A DNA stretch of 64,000 nucleotides from Heliomarina sp018223035 (GTDB taxonomy: Bacteria; Pseudomonadota; Alphaproteobacteria; Rhodobacterales; Rhodobacteraceae). The DNA is taken from assembly GCA_018223035.1 (NCBI GenBank), contig JAAEZD010000003.1, positions 1-64,000 on the forward strand. The letters run 5' to 3'. Every line of letters begins with the position of its first letter. The stretch's first letter is position 1. The position numbers and the translations under genes were made by a program. Shown here piece by piece: positions 1-8,355 of the stretch. Below the pieces are notes generated by a model. The model was not told where the DNA came from, ran no database searches, and saw only the letters and a list, made by a program, of their open reading frames with translations.

Positions 1-62
1 GAAAGCATCGTGCTAATGGACCAGAGGCCGACGATGCACTAACAATCAAACCGGAGCACCCG
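1..62 (+). mobile_element. Right-end remnant of an IS3-family-like element
   Basis: Bases 34-50 are identical over 17 bp to 29849-29865, where the same string directly follows a decayed IS3-type OrfB end. After that string both copies continue with a similar G-rich tail. I therefore read this as the terminal part of the same kind of insertion sequence, abutting an IS6-type remnant. No coding sequence remains here, and the element identity is inferred from the second copy. Confidence 0.35.
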
Positions 63-584
63 ATGGGGGCATGCCAATGCTCCCGGCCAGATCGTCCGCA
101 ACCAAATGACAAGTGGCACATGGACGAAGTCGTGATTTCGATCCGCGGCAGAAAACACTGGCTATGGCGCGGTATCGACGCAAACGATGACGTCCTCAAC
201 GTTCTCGTACAAACACGTCGGAACGCAAGAGCTGCAAAGCACTTCTTTCAAAGGCTAGTCGCCCAATTCGGTGAACCAAGTGTCGTAATCACTGACAAAC
301 TTCGCAACTACATCAAGCTGGTTAACCAGCTGGCTCCGAACGCCGATCATCGCGCCGATACAGGGCTGGACAATGCCATCTAACTGTCGCATAGGCCGAC
401 TCGGAAGCGAGAAAGAATGTTTGGGCGGTTCAAGTCTCACCGGCAGGCTGAGAGATTTCTCTTTGCGCATGACCAGATCAACCTGATCTTCCGTCACCGC
501 CAATACAAACTCACTGCAACCTCATACCGCCACGCTCGCTCTGATGCGTTTAAACTCTGGGACGACTACACCGCCGAAATCGCC
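63..584 (+). pseudogene. IS6-family (IS26-like) transposase remnant, nonsense-mutated and 5'-truncated
   Basis: The reading frame keeps the DDE core of an IS6-type transposase. It starts at the first conserved block (WHMDEV), passes the IDANDDVLNVLVQ and RRNARAAKHFF blocks and reaches ITDKLRNY. A TAA stop at 381-383 then interrupts it where relatives have a glutamate. The same frame continues after the stop (RPTRKRERMFGRFKSHRQ) to the family C-terminus near 584, then runs on without homology to 740. The N-terminal helix-turn-helix third is missing upstream. The element cannot make a full transposase. A related but clearly different IS6 remnant lies at 6311-6712 in the opposite orientation, so the two could once have framed the genes between them. 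Confidence 0.8.
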
Positions 585-683
585 GATGAACCTGCCTATG
601 CCTCGGAAGATTACGTCAGCAACTTGGCAATACCCTTTTATCACCTGCCGAGACGGCTGCAGTTTCAGCTTAAACAGAAGGCG

Positions 684-1361
684 TTAGTCAGACGGCAAAA
701 CCATCTCGATCCCGCCGGTACAAAAGTCGATCAACTTTGAGCGATAGCTTATAGGCGGGTCTATCTCGCCGCTACCACTCAGTCCTGCGATGCGCGCCCG
801 ACTCGCCACGATCGAGAGCATCGAGGCAACGGTCAGGGTGAGAACAGTCGCCAACTCTTCCGCGCTCGCCCCTGGCCGAAGTCGCTGCAACTCTGCAATG
901 AAAATACGCGCCGTCGGATCATAAAGCTCGCGAACTTCCGGAAAATAGTCATCGTTCGAGGCCACCCGCGCGATCAATTGCGCATAGGCACGCCATTGCG
1001 CATCGCCGCGCGAGGCGATGTCGAGATAGGGTGTCAAATAGGCCTCTACCACATCCCTGATCGTAATCTCCCCGCGCGCCCGGACCGCTGCCAGAGCGGC
1101 CTTACGAAGGTTGTCCAGCGTAGCTACACGCCGAGCGAGAACCGTCTTGAACAGGTCTTCCTTTGACCCGCCGTGAAAGCTGACCACCCCCAATGTCACC
1201 TCTGCCGCACGGGCGATCTGTCGAATCGTCACTGCTTCAAAGCCTTCGCTGGCAAAGCATCTCTCGGCTGCATCCAGAACCCGTTCGCGCGTTGCCTCTC
1301 CTCGCGCCACCCGACCGTCAGTGTTTCGGGAATTCTCTGTATTTGGAATAGGTTGAGGCAA
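684..1361 (-). CDS. TetR/AcrR-family transcriptional regulator
   Basis: This is a 225-residue protein of normal length for the family. An N-terminal TetR DNA-binding domain at about residues 20-70 has the typical pattern ATRERVLDAAERCF, then TIRQIARAAEVTLGVVSFHGGSKEDLF. The helical ligand-binding C-terminus has no recognisable specificity. It is transcribed away from the TRAP operon that starts at 1498. The 137-bp gap carries a sigma70-like promoter overlapped by an imperfect palindrome, so the simplest inference is that it represses the transporter and its downstream enzymes. Its 3' end overlaps the read-through tail of the IS6 remnant. The start is the ATG at 1361. Confidence 0.85.
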   Translation of the reverse strand: MPQPIPNTENSRNTDGRVARGEATRERVLDAAERCFASEGFEAVTIRQIARAAEVTLGVVSFHGGSKEDLFKTVLARRVATLDNLRKAALAAVRARGEITIRDVVEAYLTPYLDIASRGDAQWRAYAQLIARVASNDDYFPEVRELYDPTARIFIAELQRLRPGASAEELATVLTLTVASMLSIVASRARIAGLSGSGEIDPPISYRSKLIDFCTGGIEMVLPSD

Positions 1362-1410
1362 GCGATCGATCTCTCGTTTATGGCTCTGGCACTGAAATGA
1401 AAGCAGAGCA

Positions 1411-1439
1411 TTGACTTTTTATACGGACGTTCAGATAGT
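1411..1439 (+). promoter_or_regulatory. Sigma70-like promoter with overlapping candidate TetR operator
   Basis: TTGACT (1411-1416) and GATAGT (1434-1439) are separated by 17 bases and lie upstream of the TRAP gene start at 1498. An imperfect palindrome centred on GACGT (1420-1437, TAT at one end and ATA at the other) sits between the two boxes, a typical place for a repressor to act. The promoter is a consensus match read from sequence. Binding by the neighbouring TetR protein is inference. Confidence 0.5.
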
Positions 1440-1497
1440 TTGTTTAGAGGAGAGAATGCCGCAGCTTTTGCTTCGGTGCAACTGGGAGGAGAACTTT

Positions 1498-2562
1498 ATG
1501 AGCTTTGCTAAAACGCTGGCCAGCTGCACGCTGGCCGCAGCGACACTCTGTGCGCCTGGGCTGAGGGCGGAAGAGCTGGATGTGACAGCAGTTGCCGGCC
1601 ACCCGCCGGTCTTTTTGTGGGTCAAGACCCTCTCGGAATCCTACATCCCGGCCGTGAATGCGGCGCTGGAAGGCACCGATTTTTCGATCAGCTGGACAGA
1701 GGCCTATGGCGGTACACTGGCCAAGGTCGGCGGCGAGATGGAGGCAATGGAGGACGGCCTGGCTCAGGTCGGTATCGTATCTTCGCTGTTCGAACCGTCT
1801 CTGCTCAGCTTGCAAAACGTAAGCTATGTCACGCCCTTCGGGTCGCCGGATGTTGACCTTGTGCTCTCGACGGTAGACGGAATGCATGACGAAATTCCGG
1901 CAATGCGCAAACTGTGGGAGGATCTGGACCTCGAATATCTCGGCGGCGGATTTGGTCTCGAAGATTACCTCCTGATGACCACCTTCCCGGTTGAAAGCCT
2001 TGCCGACCTCGAAGGCCGCAAGATCAACGCACCCGGCCCGGCGGTAAACTGGCTCAAAGATACTGGCGCGGTCGGCGTTTCGGGTAACCTGACCACCTAC
2101 TACAACGACATCCAGTCCGGCGTTGCCGAAGGTGTCATCGTCTTCCCGACTGCGGCGGCGGCGGCGAAACTGTTCGAGGTGGCGCCCTATGTCACACGCG
2201 TGCATTTCGGCGCGCAATTCGCGGGCGGCATCGTCGCCAAGAAAAGCTGGTTCGACGAACAAGATCCGGTGGTGCAAGACGCCCTGCATGCTGCGGCAGA
2301 AACCTTTGCAGCGGATTACCGCACCGGGCTGGAAACACGCGTTACTGCCGCCTTCAAGGCGATGGAAGAGGGCGGTGCCAAGATCACCGAACTAGGTGAA
2401 GATGAGCGCAGCAACTGGGCGAACACCTTGCCGAACATCGCCATGGATTGGGCCAAGGATCTCGACGGCAAAGGTCTGCCGGGCACTGTGGTTCTGACCA
2501 CCTATATGACCCACCTAAAAGAAGCGGGCGTAGCACTGCCGCGTGACTGGTCGGCAGAATGA
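1498..2562 (+). CDS. TRAP transporter substrate-binding protein, DctP family
   Basis: The 354-residue product is a periplasmic solute-binding protein of a tripartite ATP-independent transporter. It has a Sec signal peptide (hydrophobic stretch followed by GLRAEE) and then a DctP-type fold with GRKINAPGPAVNWLKDTG around the conserved arginine that contacts the substrate carboxylate in this family. I chose the ATG at 1498. It has the strong site GGGAGGAG upstream and begins the signal peptide directly. The open frame extends to a TTG at 1411, but that codon is the -35 box. The gene overlaps the small permease gene by ATGA. The substrate is probably an organic acid released or consumed by the two hydrolase-type enzymes downstream, but it cannot be named from sequence. 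Confidence 0.88.
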   Translation: MSFAKTLASCTLAAATLCAPGLRAEELDVTAVAGHPPVFLWVKTLSESYIPAVNAALEGTDFSISWTEAYGGTLAKVGGEMEAMEDGLAQVGIVSSLFEPSLLSLQNVSYVTPFGSPDVDLVLSTVDGMHDEIPAMRKLWEDLDLEYLGGGFGLEDYLLMTTFPVESLADLEGRKINAPGPAVNWLKDTGAVGVSGNLTTYYNDIQSGVAEGVIVFPTAAAAAKLFEVAPYVTRVHFGAQFAGGIVAKKSWFDEQDPVVQDALHAAAETFAADYRTGLETRVTAAFKAMEEGGAKITELGEDERSNWANTLPNIAMDWAKDLDGKGLPGTVVLTTYMTHLKEAGVALPRDWSAE

Positions 2563-3095
2563 GCACGGAAACTTCCGGTGTCGAGGCGGGTGGCCGCCTC
2601 GACCGCGTTGCCGGTGTGGTGATGGGGGCCGCAAACGTGGTGGCGACGCTCTGGATTCTCTGGCTGATGGTGCTGATCGTTAGTGACGTCATTGGCCGCG
2701 AGACATTCGGGCACCCCATCGCGGGGGTTCCCGAGATGGTGAAATTCTCCATTGTTGGCATCGTCTTCCTTCAGATAGCCCATACCCACCGCAAAGGAGA
2801 GATGATCCGCTCGGACGGTATCCTCGGCATGGTCCGCGCCCGCTGGCCACGCGCCGGATTGGCGATGGACGTGTTTGCACAACTTTGCGGGGCGGCCTTC
2901 GCCTCGACGCTGGCATGGGCCGTCTGGCCCAAAGTAACCCGCGCCTATGAGCGGGGCGAGATGGAGGGAGTGCAGGGCCATTTCACCATGCCGGTTTGGC
3001 CGTTTCTCTTACTGATCGTGCTCGGCTCGATCCTGCTGACGTTATCGTTCTTGCTGACCGCCGCGACCGAATTCAAAGAACACCGGACCGCCTGA
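2559..3095 (+). CDS. TRAP transporter small permease, DctQ family
   Basis: This is a 178-residue inner-membrane protein with four predicted helices, the usual DctQ topology. The segments lie near residues 20-45, 60-80, 100-120 and 140-170. The family hallmark DVIGRETFGHPIAGVPEM follows the first helix. It overlaps the solute-binding gene by four bases and stops two bases before the large permease start, so the three components are translationally coupled. It is the structural partner of the DctM channel subunit. Nothing in it departs from the family. Confidence 0.88.
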   Translation: MSTETSGVEAGGRLDRVAGVVMGAANVVATLWILWLMVLIVSDVIGRETFGHPIAGVPEMVKFSIVGIVFLQIAHTHRKGEMIRSDGILGMVRARWPRAGLAMDVFAQLCGAAFASTLAWAVWPKVTRAYERGEMEGVQGHFTMPVWPFLLLIVLGSILLTLSFLLTAATEFKEHRTA

Positions 3096-3097
3096 AT

Positions 3098-4399
3098 ATG
3101 GACCCTATCACCGTCGGATACCTATCTCTTGTCGCCATAGGCGTTGCCATTTACGCGGGCCTCCATGTGGCCATTGCGCTTGCTGGCGTCTCGCTTTTTG
3201 GCGTTTGGGCTATCACCGGCAAGTTCAAACTCGCGATGAATTTTGTGGCGCTCGCAGCGACGGACAGCATCGCCGATTACACCTTTGGCGTCGTGCCCTT
3301 GTTCGTGCTGATGGGACTGGCCGTGTCAGAAAGTGGCATGGGCCGCGATACATTTGCCGTGGTCGCGCGCGGGCTGCGCCGTTGGCGGGGCGGGCTTGGC
3401 GTCGCAACTGTGCTCTCCAACGCGATCTTTGCCGCGATCACCGGCATCTCCATCGCCTCGGCGGCGGTCTTTTCCAAAGTTGCCGTGCCTGAGATGATCC
3501 GCGCGGGTACCGACCGCAGCATCGCCGTCGGTGTGGTCGCGGGGTCGTCCGTTCTCGGCATGCTTATCCCGCCGTCGCTTCTGCTGATTCTGTTTGCGAT
3601 CCTGACCGACTCTTCTATCGGAGACCTTTTCATCGGCGGCATCGGCCCGGGACTTGTGCTCACCTTAGCCTATGTCCTTTACCTCTCCGGACTTGGTATG
3701 GCGCGCCCGCATCTCTTCGAGGGCGTCAATACGGCAGAGGAGGAAGATCGCACCCCGACATGGAACATCCTGCCGGTTGTCGGTCTTGCGGGTCTGGTGC
3801 TATCCGGCATCTACCTTGGCTTTTTCACCCCGACCGAAGCAGGCGCGGTCGGCGCCGCCGCTGGCCTGATCATCGGCGTCATCCTGCGCCGGATCGGCCC
3901 ACGCTCCGCATGGCGGATCGCGGTACAAACAGGCCATATCACGGCGGCCGTCTGCTTTCTGATTATCGGTGCCTCGATCTACAGCCGGATGCTCGCCTTC
4001 TCCGGCTTGCCTGCAAATATCACCGAGGCTGCCATCAATTCTGGGATCGGGCCCATCGGCTTCCTCATGCTTTTCGCGGGGCTGCTCGTGCTCCTCGGGA
4101 CCGTGCTCGACAGCTCTTCGATCATGTTGGTAACCGTTCCTCTGGCGTTTCCGGTGACCCAGCAAATGGGCATCGACATCGTGCATTTTGGCCTGATCAC
4201 CGTACTCGCAGTCGAGGTTGGGCTGCTAACCCCGCCGCTGGGCCTTTCGGTTTTTGTCGTTCACGCGACCCTCAAGGAAACCGGCATCACTCTGGGCGAG
4301 GTATTCCGCGGTGCCGCGCCTTTTGCCCTAATCATGGCGCTGACTCTGATCGCACTCATCCTCATCCCTCAAATCGCAACCGGCCTACTTGGTCGCTGA
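3098..4399 (+). CDS. TRAP transporter large permease, DctM family
   Basis: The 433-residue protein has about twelve hydrophobic segments and the DctM signature regions (TFGVVPLFVLMG near residue 65, ITGISIASAAVFSKVAVPEM near 117, LIPPSLLLILFAILTDSSIG near 152). It is the sodium-coupled permease that receives substrate from the DctP protein. I placed the start at the ATG at 3098, two bases after the DctQ stop, which gives the normal N-terminus and length. A longer frame beginning at 2996 inside dctQ is not needed. The gene is followed after 14 bases by the cyclase-family gene, so transport and catabolism look like one transcript. Confidence 0.9.
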   Translation: MDPITVGYLSLVAIGVAIYAGLHVAIALAGVSLFGVWAITGKFKLAMNFVALAATDSIADYTFGVVPLFVLMGLAVSESGMGRDTFAVVARGLRRWRGGLGVATVLSNAIFAAITGISIASAAVFSKVAVPEMIRAGTDRSIAVGVVAGSSVLGMLIPPSLLLILFAILTDSSIGDLFIGGIGPGLVLTLAYVLYLSGLGMARPHLFEGVNTAEEEDRTPTWNILPVVGLAGLVLSGIYLGFFTPTEAGAVGAAAGLIIGVILRRIGPRSAWRIAVQTGHITAAVCFLIIGASIYSRMLAFSGLPANITEAAINSGIGPIGFLMLFAGLLVLLGTVLDSSSIMLVTVPLAFPVTQQMGIDIVHFGLITVLAVEVGLLTPPLGLSVFVVHATLKETGITLGEVFRGAAPFALIMALTLIALILIPQIATGLLGR

Positions 4400-4413
4400 C
4401 AAAGGAAACCCTC

Positions 4414-5184
4414 ATGCGCCTTATCGACCTCGCTCGACCGCTCGAAAATACCGAGTATGCCGATCCGCCGGGCCTTGGGCCCAAAATCGCCTATTTCGCT
4501 CATCAGGAAACTGCCGAGCAGATCCTGTCGTTCTTTCCCAGCGTCACCCGCGACGGGCTTCCTGGCGGCGAAGGCTGGGCGGTGGAACAAGTGACCCTCT
4601 CGACCCATAACGGCACTCACCTGGACGCGCCCTATCACTATCATTCCACAATGGACGGCGGACAGCGGGCGATCACCATCGACGAGGTGCCTCTGGAATG
4701 GTGCGTTGGGAACGGCGTAAAGCTGGACTTCCGGGAGATGCCCGATGGCCATGTGGTCACCCCCGAAGAAGTCGCGGCTGAGTTTGACCGGATAGGGCAC
4801 GACTTGCAACCAGGCGACATCGTGCTGGTGAACACCGCCGCCGCCGCCCAGTACGGCACACCGCAATATGTGCCCTCGGGCTGCGGCATTGGTCGCGCCG
4901 CGACAAACTGGATGACCGAACGGGGGATGCGCGTTTGTGGCACTGACGCGTGGAGCTGGGACGCGCCTTTCGTGCATACCGCTAAAAAGGTGGCAGAGAC
5001 TGGCGATGCCTCCCTCATTTGGGAAGGCCACCGTGCCGGGATGGACCGGGCCTATTGCCATATCGAAAAGCTTGCCAACCTCGAGGAATTGCCCGCCACC
5101 GGGTTCGAGGTGCAGTGCTTTCCGGTCAAGATCAAAGGCGCCTCGGCGGGCTGGTGCCGCCCTGTTGCCATCGTCCGCGACTGA
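4414..5184 (+). CDS. Cyclase-family protein (kynurenine-formamidase-like metal hydrolase)
   Basis: The 256-residue protein carries the metal-binding signature of the cyclase/KynB superfamily, THNGTHLDAPYHY, at about residues 65-80. It also has a second conserved block GTDAWSWDAPF. Members hydrolyse amide, formamide or cyclic-ester bonds using two divalent cations. The start at 4414 has AAAGGAA upstream and sits 14 bases after dctM. It is immediately followed by a fumarylacetoacetate-hydrolase-family gene. That pairing suggests stepwise breakdown of an imported cyclic or amide-linked acid. The real substrate is not recognisable, and kynurenine formamidase itself is less likely because no other kynurenine-pathway gene is near. 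Confidence 0.8.
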   Translation: MRLIDLARPLENTEYADPPGLGPKIAYFAHQETAEQILSFFPSVTRDGLPGGEGWAVEQVTLSTHNGTHLDAPYHYHSTMDGGQRAITIDEVPLEWCVGNGVKLDFREMPDGHVVTPEEVAAEFDRIGHDLQPGDIVLVNTAAAAQYGTPQYVPSGCGIGRAATNWMTERGMRVCGTDAWSWDAPFVHTAKKVAETGDASLIWEGHRAGMDRAYCHIEKLANLEELPATGFEVQCFPVKIKGASAGWCRPVAIVRD

Positions 5185-5195
5185 AGGAGACCAAT

Positions 5196-6137
5196 ATGAA
5201 ACTAGCAACATTCGACGGCGGTAAAGGCCCCCGCCTTGGCGCGTTGATGGACGACAGCGAAACGCTGGTCTGCCTGACTTCCACGGGGCGAGAGGCGCTT
5301 GCCTCCATGCAGGCGCTGATCGAAGCGGGAAAGGAAGGGCTTACCGCTGCACATGCCGCGCTGGATGAAGCGGCTATGACGGTCCCGCTGGCCAAGGTTC
5401 GCCTGCTGGCGCCGCTTCCGCTGCCGCCCCAGATCCGCGATGCCTCGACCGCGCCGCGCCATATCGTTAACGCGCCGGTTGGAATGCGTCGGCTCGCGGC
5501 CGTTCTTGCTGGCGAGCCCGATCCCGGCCCGTCCGAGGGCTCCGTGCCCGACATCTACAAGGCGCAGCCGATTTTCTACATAACTAACCGCTTTAGCGTG
5601 GCGGGTCATGGCGACACGATAACTTGGCCGCGTTACTCGGACTACATGGATTATGAGCTTGAGGTCGCTGTGGTGATTGGCAAACGTGGCCGTGACATCA
5701 AAGCCGCCGAAGCAATGGACCATGTCTTTGGCTTCACCATCTTCAACGACTTTTCCGCCCGCGACACCCAGCTTCGCGAAATGCAAGGCATGCTTGGTCC
5801 CGCCAAAGGTAAAAGCTTCGACGCCGGGAACGTTTTTGGTCCCTGGATCGTGACCACGGACGAGATCGCGGATTACCGCGAAATGCGGTGCGTTGCCAAG
5901 ATCAACGGCAAGGTGGTGACCGACAGCCGTCTAGGCGAAATGCTGCACGGCTTCGAGGACATGATCGCGTTTATATCGAATGCCGAAACGCTGCATCCGG
6001 GCGAAATCATCGGCGGCGGTACGGTTGACGATGGTTGCGGTCTGGAGAGGTTCGAGTTCCTGTCAGAAGGGGATGTTGTCGAGCTTACCGTTGAAGGAAT
6101 CGGCACTCTTGGCAATATCGTGGTGCGGCAGGAGTAA
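5196..6137 (+). CDS. Fumarylacetoacetate hydrolase (FAH)-family enzyme
   Basis: This is a 313-residue protein. The FAH catalytic domain fills the C-terminal two thirds, with the metal ligands in the pattern DYELEVAVVIGKRGRDI and then FNDFSARDTQLREMQ. The later blocks are KSFDAGNVFGPWIVTTDE and NAETLHPGEIIGGGTV. The N-terminal hundred residues resemble the short domain seen in bacterial homologues. Family members cleave carbon-carbon bonds of 2,4-dioxo acids or hydrate and decarboxylate similar compounds. The ATG at 5196 follows GAAGGAGA and is 11 bases after the cyclase stop, so it ends the TRAP operon. An open frame reaching back to 5019 lies inside the cyclase gene and is rejected. Confidence 0.85.
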   Translation: MKLATFDGGKGPRLGALMDDSETLVCLTSTGREALASMQALIEAGKEGLTAAHAALDEAAMTVPLAKVRLLAPLPLPPQIRDASTAPRHIVNAPVGMRRLAAVLAGEPDPGPSEGSVPDIYKAQPIFYITNRFSVAGHGDTITWPRYSDYMDYELEVAVVIGKRGRDIKAAEAMDHVFGFTIFNDFSARDTQLREMQGMLGPAKGKSFDAGNVFGPWIVTTDEIADYREMRCVAKINGKVVTDSRLGEMLHGFEDMIAFISNAETLHPGEIIGGGTVDDGCGLERFEFLSEGDVVELTVEGIGTLGNIVVRQE

Positions 6138-6144
6138 GGGATCC

Positions 6145-6290
6145 AACTAGACTGTCTTCAGGCCTTACAGTGCTGGTGAAGGCGCCTGTCAAGTTCTCGG
6201 GATTAGCCGTAACATCATCTACCAAGGGCCTCAGCCGGACGGGGGCGCGGACCTGAAACGGCATTGCCAAATTATCTCCCGTGGACTGGA
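6145..6290 (+). other. Possible IS3-type OrfA (helix-turn-helix) fragment
   Basis: One plus frame reads VLGISRNIIYQ, then GGADLKRHCQI. This resembles the helix-turn-helix and following linker of IS3-family OrfA proteins. There is no start, no full domain and no terminal repeat that I can place. It lies between the end of the FAH gene and an IS6 remnant, so insertion-sequence debris is plausible, but the match is short. Confidence 0.25.
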
Positions 6291-6310
6291 ATAAGCGTGA
6301 TACCGCGCAA

Positions 6311-6712
6311 TCAGGCCGATAGTTCGGCAGTATAAGCTTCCCAAAGCTTGAATGCGTTGGCTCTGTCGTGGCGGTAAGAGAGAGGGGAAAGGCAATAGCG
6401 GCGGGGACGAAAGATCGTACTGATTTGATCGCGGGCGACGAGAAATCGGTGCGCCTGGCGCGGTGACTTGAACCGGCCCATCATCTTGTCCCGTTTTCGC
6501 GTCGGCCGGTGTGCCCCTTCGATCCTGTTGTTGACTCCCTTGTGCGCCCGATGGTCGGCGTGCGGCGTTATGGCCTTGATCGGCTTGCCGTAGCTGCGCC
6601 GCTTGTCCGTGGTCACGACACGCGGTTCGCCATACGTTGCAACCAGTCGACCGGAAAAAACGCTTTGTGACTTTGGCGTTGCGGCGAGGCTGGATCAGAA
6701 TGTCGAGTGCGA
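6311..6712 (-). pseudogene. IS6-family transposase remnant, frameshifted and 5'-truncated
   Basis: Read on the minus strand, the sequence enters the IS6 DDE domain at DILIQPRRNAK. It loses frame near 6648 through one extra base after RFF(R), then resumes in the next frame as VATYGEPRVVTTDK. From there it runs through HADHRAHKGVNNR and MMGRFKSPRQAHRF to a family-like C-terminus (LWEAYTAELSA) at 6311. The N-terminal part is absent because the fliP gene begins immediately at 6713. The junction therefore marks an old recombination point at the left edge of the flagellar block. Confidence 0.8.
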
Positions 6713-7483
6713 TCAAAAAGAATAGCTTCGCGCTAAACTGCTGGCAATCAGACTCCATCCGTCTACGATGACAAAAAAACCTAGTTTGAACGGCAGGGAA
6801 ACAATTGCCGGAGGGACCATCATCATGCCCATGGACATTAGTATAGCTGCGACCAACAAATCGATAATAAGGAATGGGAGAAAAACGATGAACCCTATCT
6901 GAAATGCACGTGATATTTCGGATAACATAAAGCTAGGAATCAAAACCGATAGTGGCGGTGACGTAACTTCAGCAGCAGATTGATTATCTACAACACTCTC
7001 TGTCCGACGTAAAGCTACCAGCGTATTGATCGTGTCTTCATTCGTTCGGCCAGCCATAAAATTCCGGAATGGCTCTACCGAGCGTACTAATCCCGTTTCG
7101 ACATCGATAGTTTCCTCAATCATTGGCCTCAATCCAAGCTGCCACGCATTTTTAAACTCGGGTTCCATTATGAAATATGTAAGGAAAAGCGCGAGACTTA
7201 CGATAAGCATATTTGGCGGAGATTGCTGCAGTCCGATCGCTTGACGCAGTATCGCGAACACCGTTATAAGAAGTGGAAAACTTGTCACCATCATAATTAT
7301 TCCTGGTGACAAGCTCAATACAGTTATCAACCCAATAAGCTGTACTGCCCGACCATTAAGTGTGGCGCCATCTCCCAACGGAAAGCTGAACTCTTGCGCG
7401 AGGGAAGCACTCGGTATTAAGGCCAAAATGAGAAAAATTGCCGCACGGGAACTGCCAGAATTCTTACAACTTTTACAGCTCAT
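6713..7483 (-). CDS. fliP: Flagellar export apparatus membrane protein FliP
   Basis: The 256-residue protein has a cleavable signal sequence (ending near SLAQ). It carries the FliP core with LSLSPGIIMMVTSFPLLI and FAILRQAIGLQQSPPNML in the first membrane region, and LPFLIIDLLVAAILMSMGMMMVPPAIVSLPFKL in the second (quoted here in pieces). FliP forms the export gate core with FliQ and FliR. The gene overlaps fliN by 11 bases. The C-terminus keeps the family pattern DGWSLIASSLARSY and then ends with two extra residues exactly where IS6 sequence starts, so the very end may have been altered by the element without losing the core. Codon use is AT-rich like its flagellar neighbours. Confidence 0.93.
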   Translation of the reverse strand: MSCKSCKNSGSSRAAIFLILALIPSASLAQEFSFPLGDGATLNGRAVQLIGLITVLSLSPGIIMMVTSFPLLITVFAILRQAIGLQQSPPNMLIVSLALFLTYFIMEPEFKNAWQLGLRPMIEETIDVETGLVRSVEPFRNFMAGRTNEDTINTLVALRRTESVVDNQSAAEVTSPPLSVLIPSFMLSEISRAFQIGFIVFLPFLIIDLLVAAILMSMGMMMVPPAIVSLPFKLGFFVIVDGWSLIASSLARSYSF

Positions 7484-7763
7484 CTTTTAGGTCGGATATC
7501 TCTGTTAGGCGAACAGCTAGCTGCTTCGAGTCTTCGTCTAGAACCTCCTCCAATTTTCCCTTGGCTATTAAGCGATCGCCAATGTAAAGCTCTACTGGAT
7601 CTTCGATACGTTTATCTAATACTAATACAGAGTTTTCCGACATCACAACCAAGTCCTTTATTAAAGGCCTGGCACGTCCTACCGAAACTATGATTTCGAT
7701 AGGGATAGTGGCGAATGGGCTAATTTTCGCGGAGAATTCGCTTGCTTCGGCGGCCTTATCCAT
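7473..7763 (-). CDS. fliN: Flagellar motor switch protein FliN (SpoA domain)
   Basis: This is a 96-residue protein that is essentially one SpoA domain (IPIEIIVSVGRARPLIKDL through VELYIGDRLIAKGKLEEV), the usual size for a short alphaproteobacterial FliN. It forms part of the C-ring switch. I chose the ATG at 7763 because it overlaps the end of fliH by eight bases and starts just before the conserved domain. A longer frame to 7862 lies inside fliH. No FliM or FliG gene is present in the window. Confidence 0.85.
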   Translation of the reverse strand: MDKAAEASEFSAKISPFATIPIEIIVSVGRARPLIKDLVVMSENSVLVLDKRIEDPVELYIGDRLIAKGKLEEVLDEDSKQLAVRLTEISDLKDEL

Positions 7764-8355
7764 ATTTATCGCTCTTTTCAGTTGAAAAAGTGAATGTATC
7801 CATCGTGTCGAGCATCGATTTGACAAAGCGATTGATGTCGATTTCACGCTCGATATCCGCAACTCTCAAAACGACCTGATCATTGCTTAAAGAAAAGTCT
7901 TCTTCAATGCGTAGCGGCACAGAGATGTCTAGATTAAGCAGTTTCTCTACCTTTGTTCTATTGCCCTTTGGAACAGCAATAGTTAAGGAATCGGGCGAGA
8001 GTGACTCCAAAATGGACTTCATTTCATAAGTCAGATGTTCCGCAAGATTTCTATGCAAGGTCTCAGGCAGTATTTTCTCAGAAAGCAGGCGTAATATGAT
8101 CCCGGAGTCTTTTGAGAACTGAGACCGAGCCTCATAGAAGGTAAAAGAAATATCTTCTAGACGTTGAGACATTCCATCTGAAATTCTGGAATTTTCTTTT
8201 TCTTGGTTTTTTATAGCATCCTCCCAACCGGCCACGTAACCCTTCTCAAACGCCGCGAGCCGGATGTCCTCTAGTTCATCTTCGCTCATACCCGCCGCAT
8301 TCTTATCCGTACTGGAATTTTCGCTGAAGTTTTCAAAAAGATCTGCGATGGGCAT
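7756..8355 (-). CDS. fliH: Flagellar assembly protein FliH (likely)
   Basis: The 199-residue protein starts with an acidic N-terminus. It has a central helical region with the glycine-spaced segment FEKGYVAGWEDAIKNQ and a C-terminal part resembling the FliH/HrpE stator fold. FliH regulates the export ATPase FliI. The position between fliF and fliN matches the fliF-fliH-fliN-fliP order of Rhodobacterales flagellar clusters, and this is the strongest support. Its ATG overlaps the fliF stop by one base (TGATG). Sequence conservation alone would be weak evidence. FliI is not encoded in the window. Confidence 0.75.
   Translation of the reverse strand: MPIADLFENFSENSSTDKNAAGMSEDELEDIRLAAFEKGYVAGWEDAIKNQEKENSRISDGMSQRLEDISFTFYEARSQFSKDSGIILRLLSEKILPETLHRNLAEHLTYEMKSILESLSPDSLTIAVPKGNRTKVEKLLNLDISVPLRIEEDFSLSNDQVVLRVADIEREIDINRFVKSMLDTMDTFTFSTEKSDKYG

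Noticed and set aside
1411..1497. N-terminal extension of the DctP gene from TTG 1411
   Set aside because: The TTG is the -35 box of a well-spaced promoter, and the signal peptide and a strong ribosome site begin at 1498.
1444..2289. 281-codon minus-strand frame opposite dctP
   Set aside because: It is antisense to a clear DctP gene, with shadow-type composition and no motif.
3760..4413. Long frame fused in front of the cyclase-family gene
   Set aside because: It lies inside dctM in another frame, is rich in Arg/Pro/His and has no motif. The real start at 4414 has a ribosome site.
63..6712. A single intact composite transposon
   Set aside because: The two IS6 remnants differ clearly in sequence and both are broken, so one recent composite transposition is not supported.
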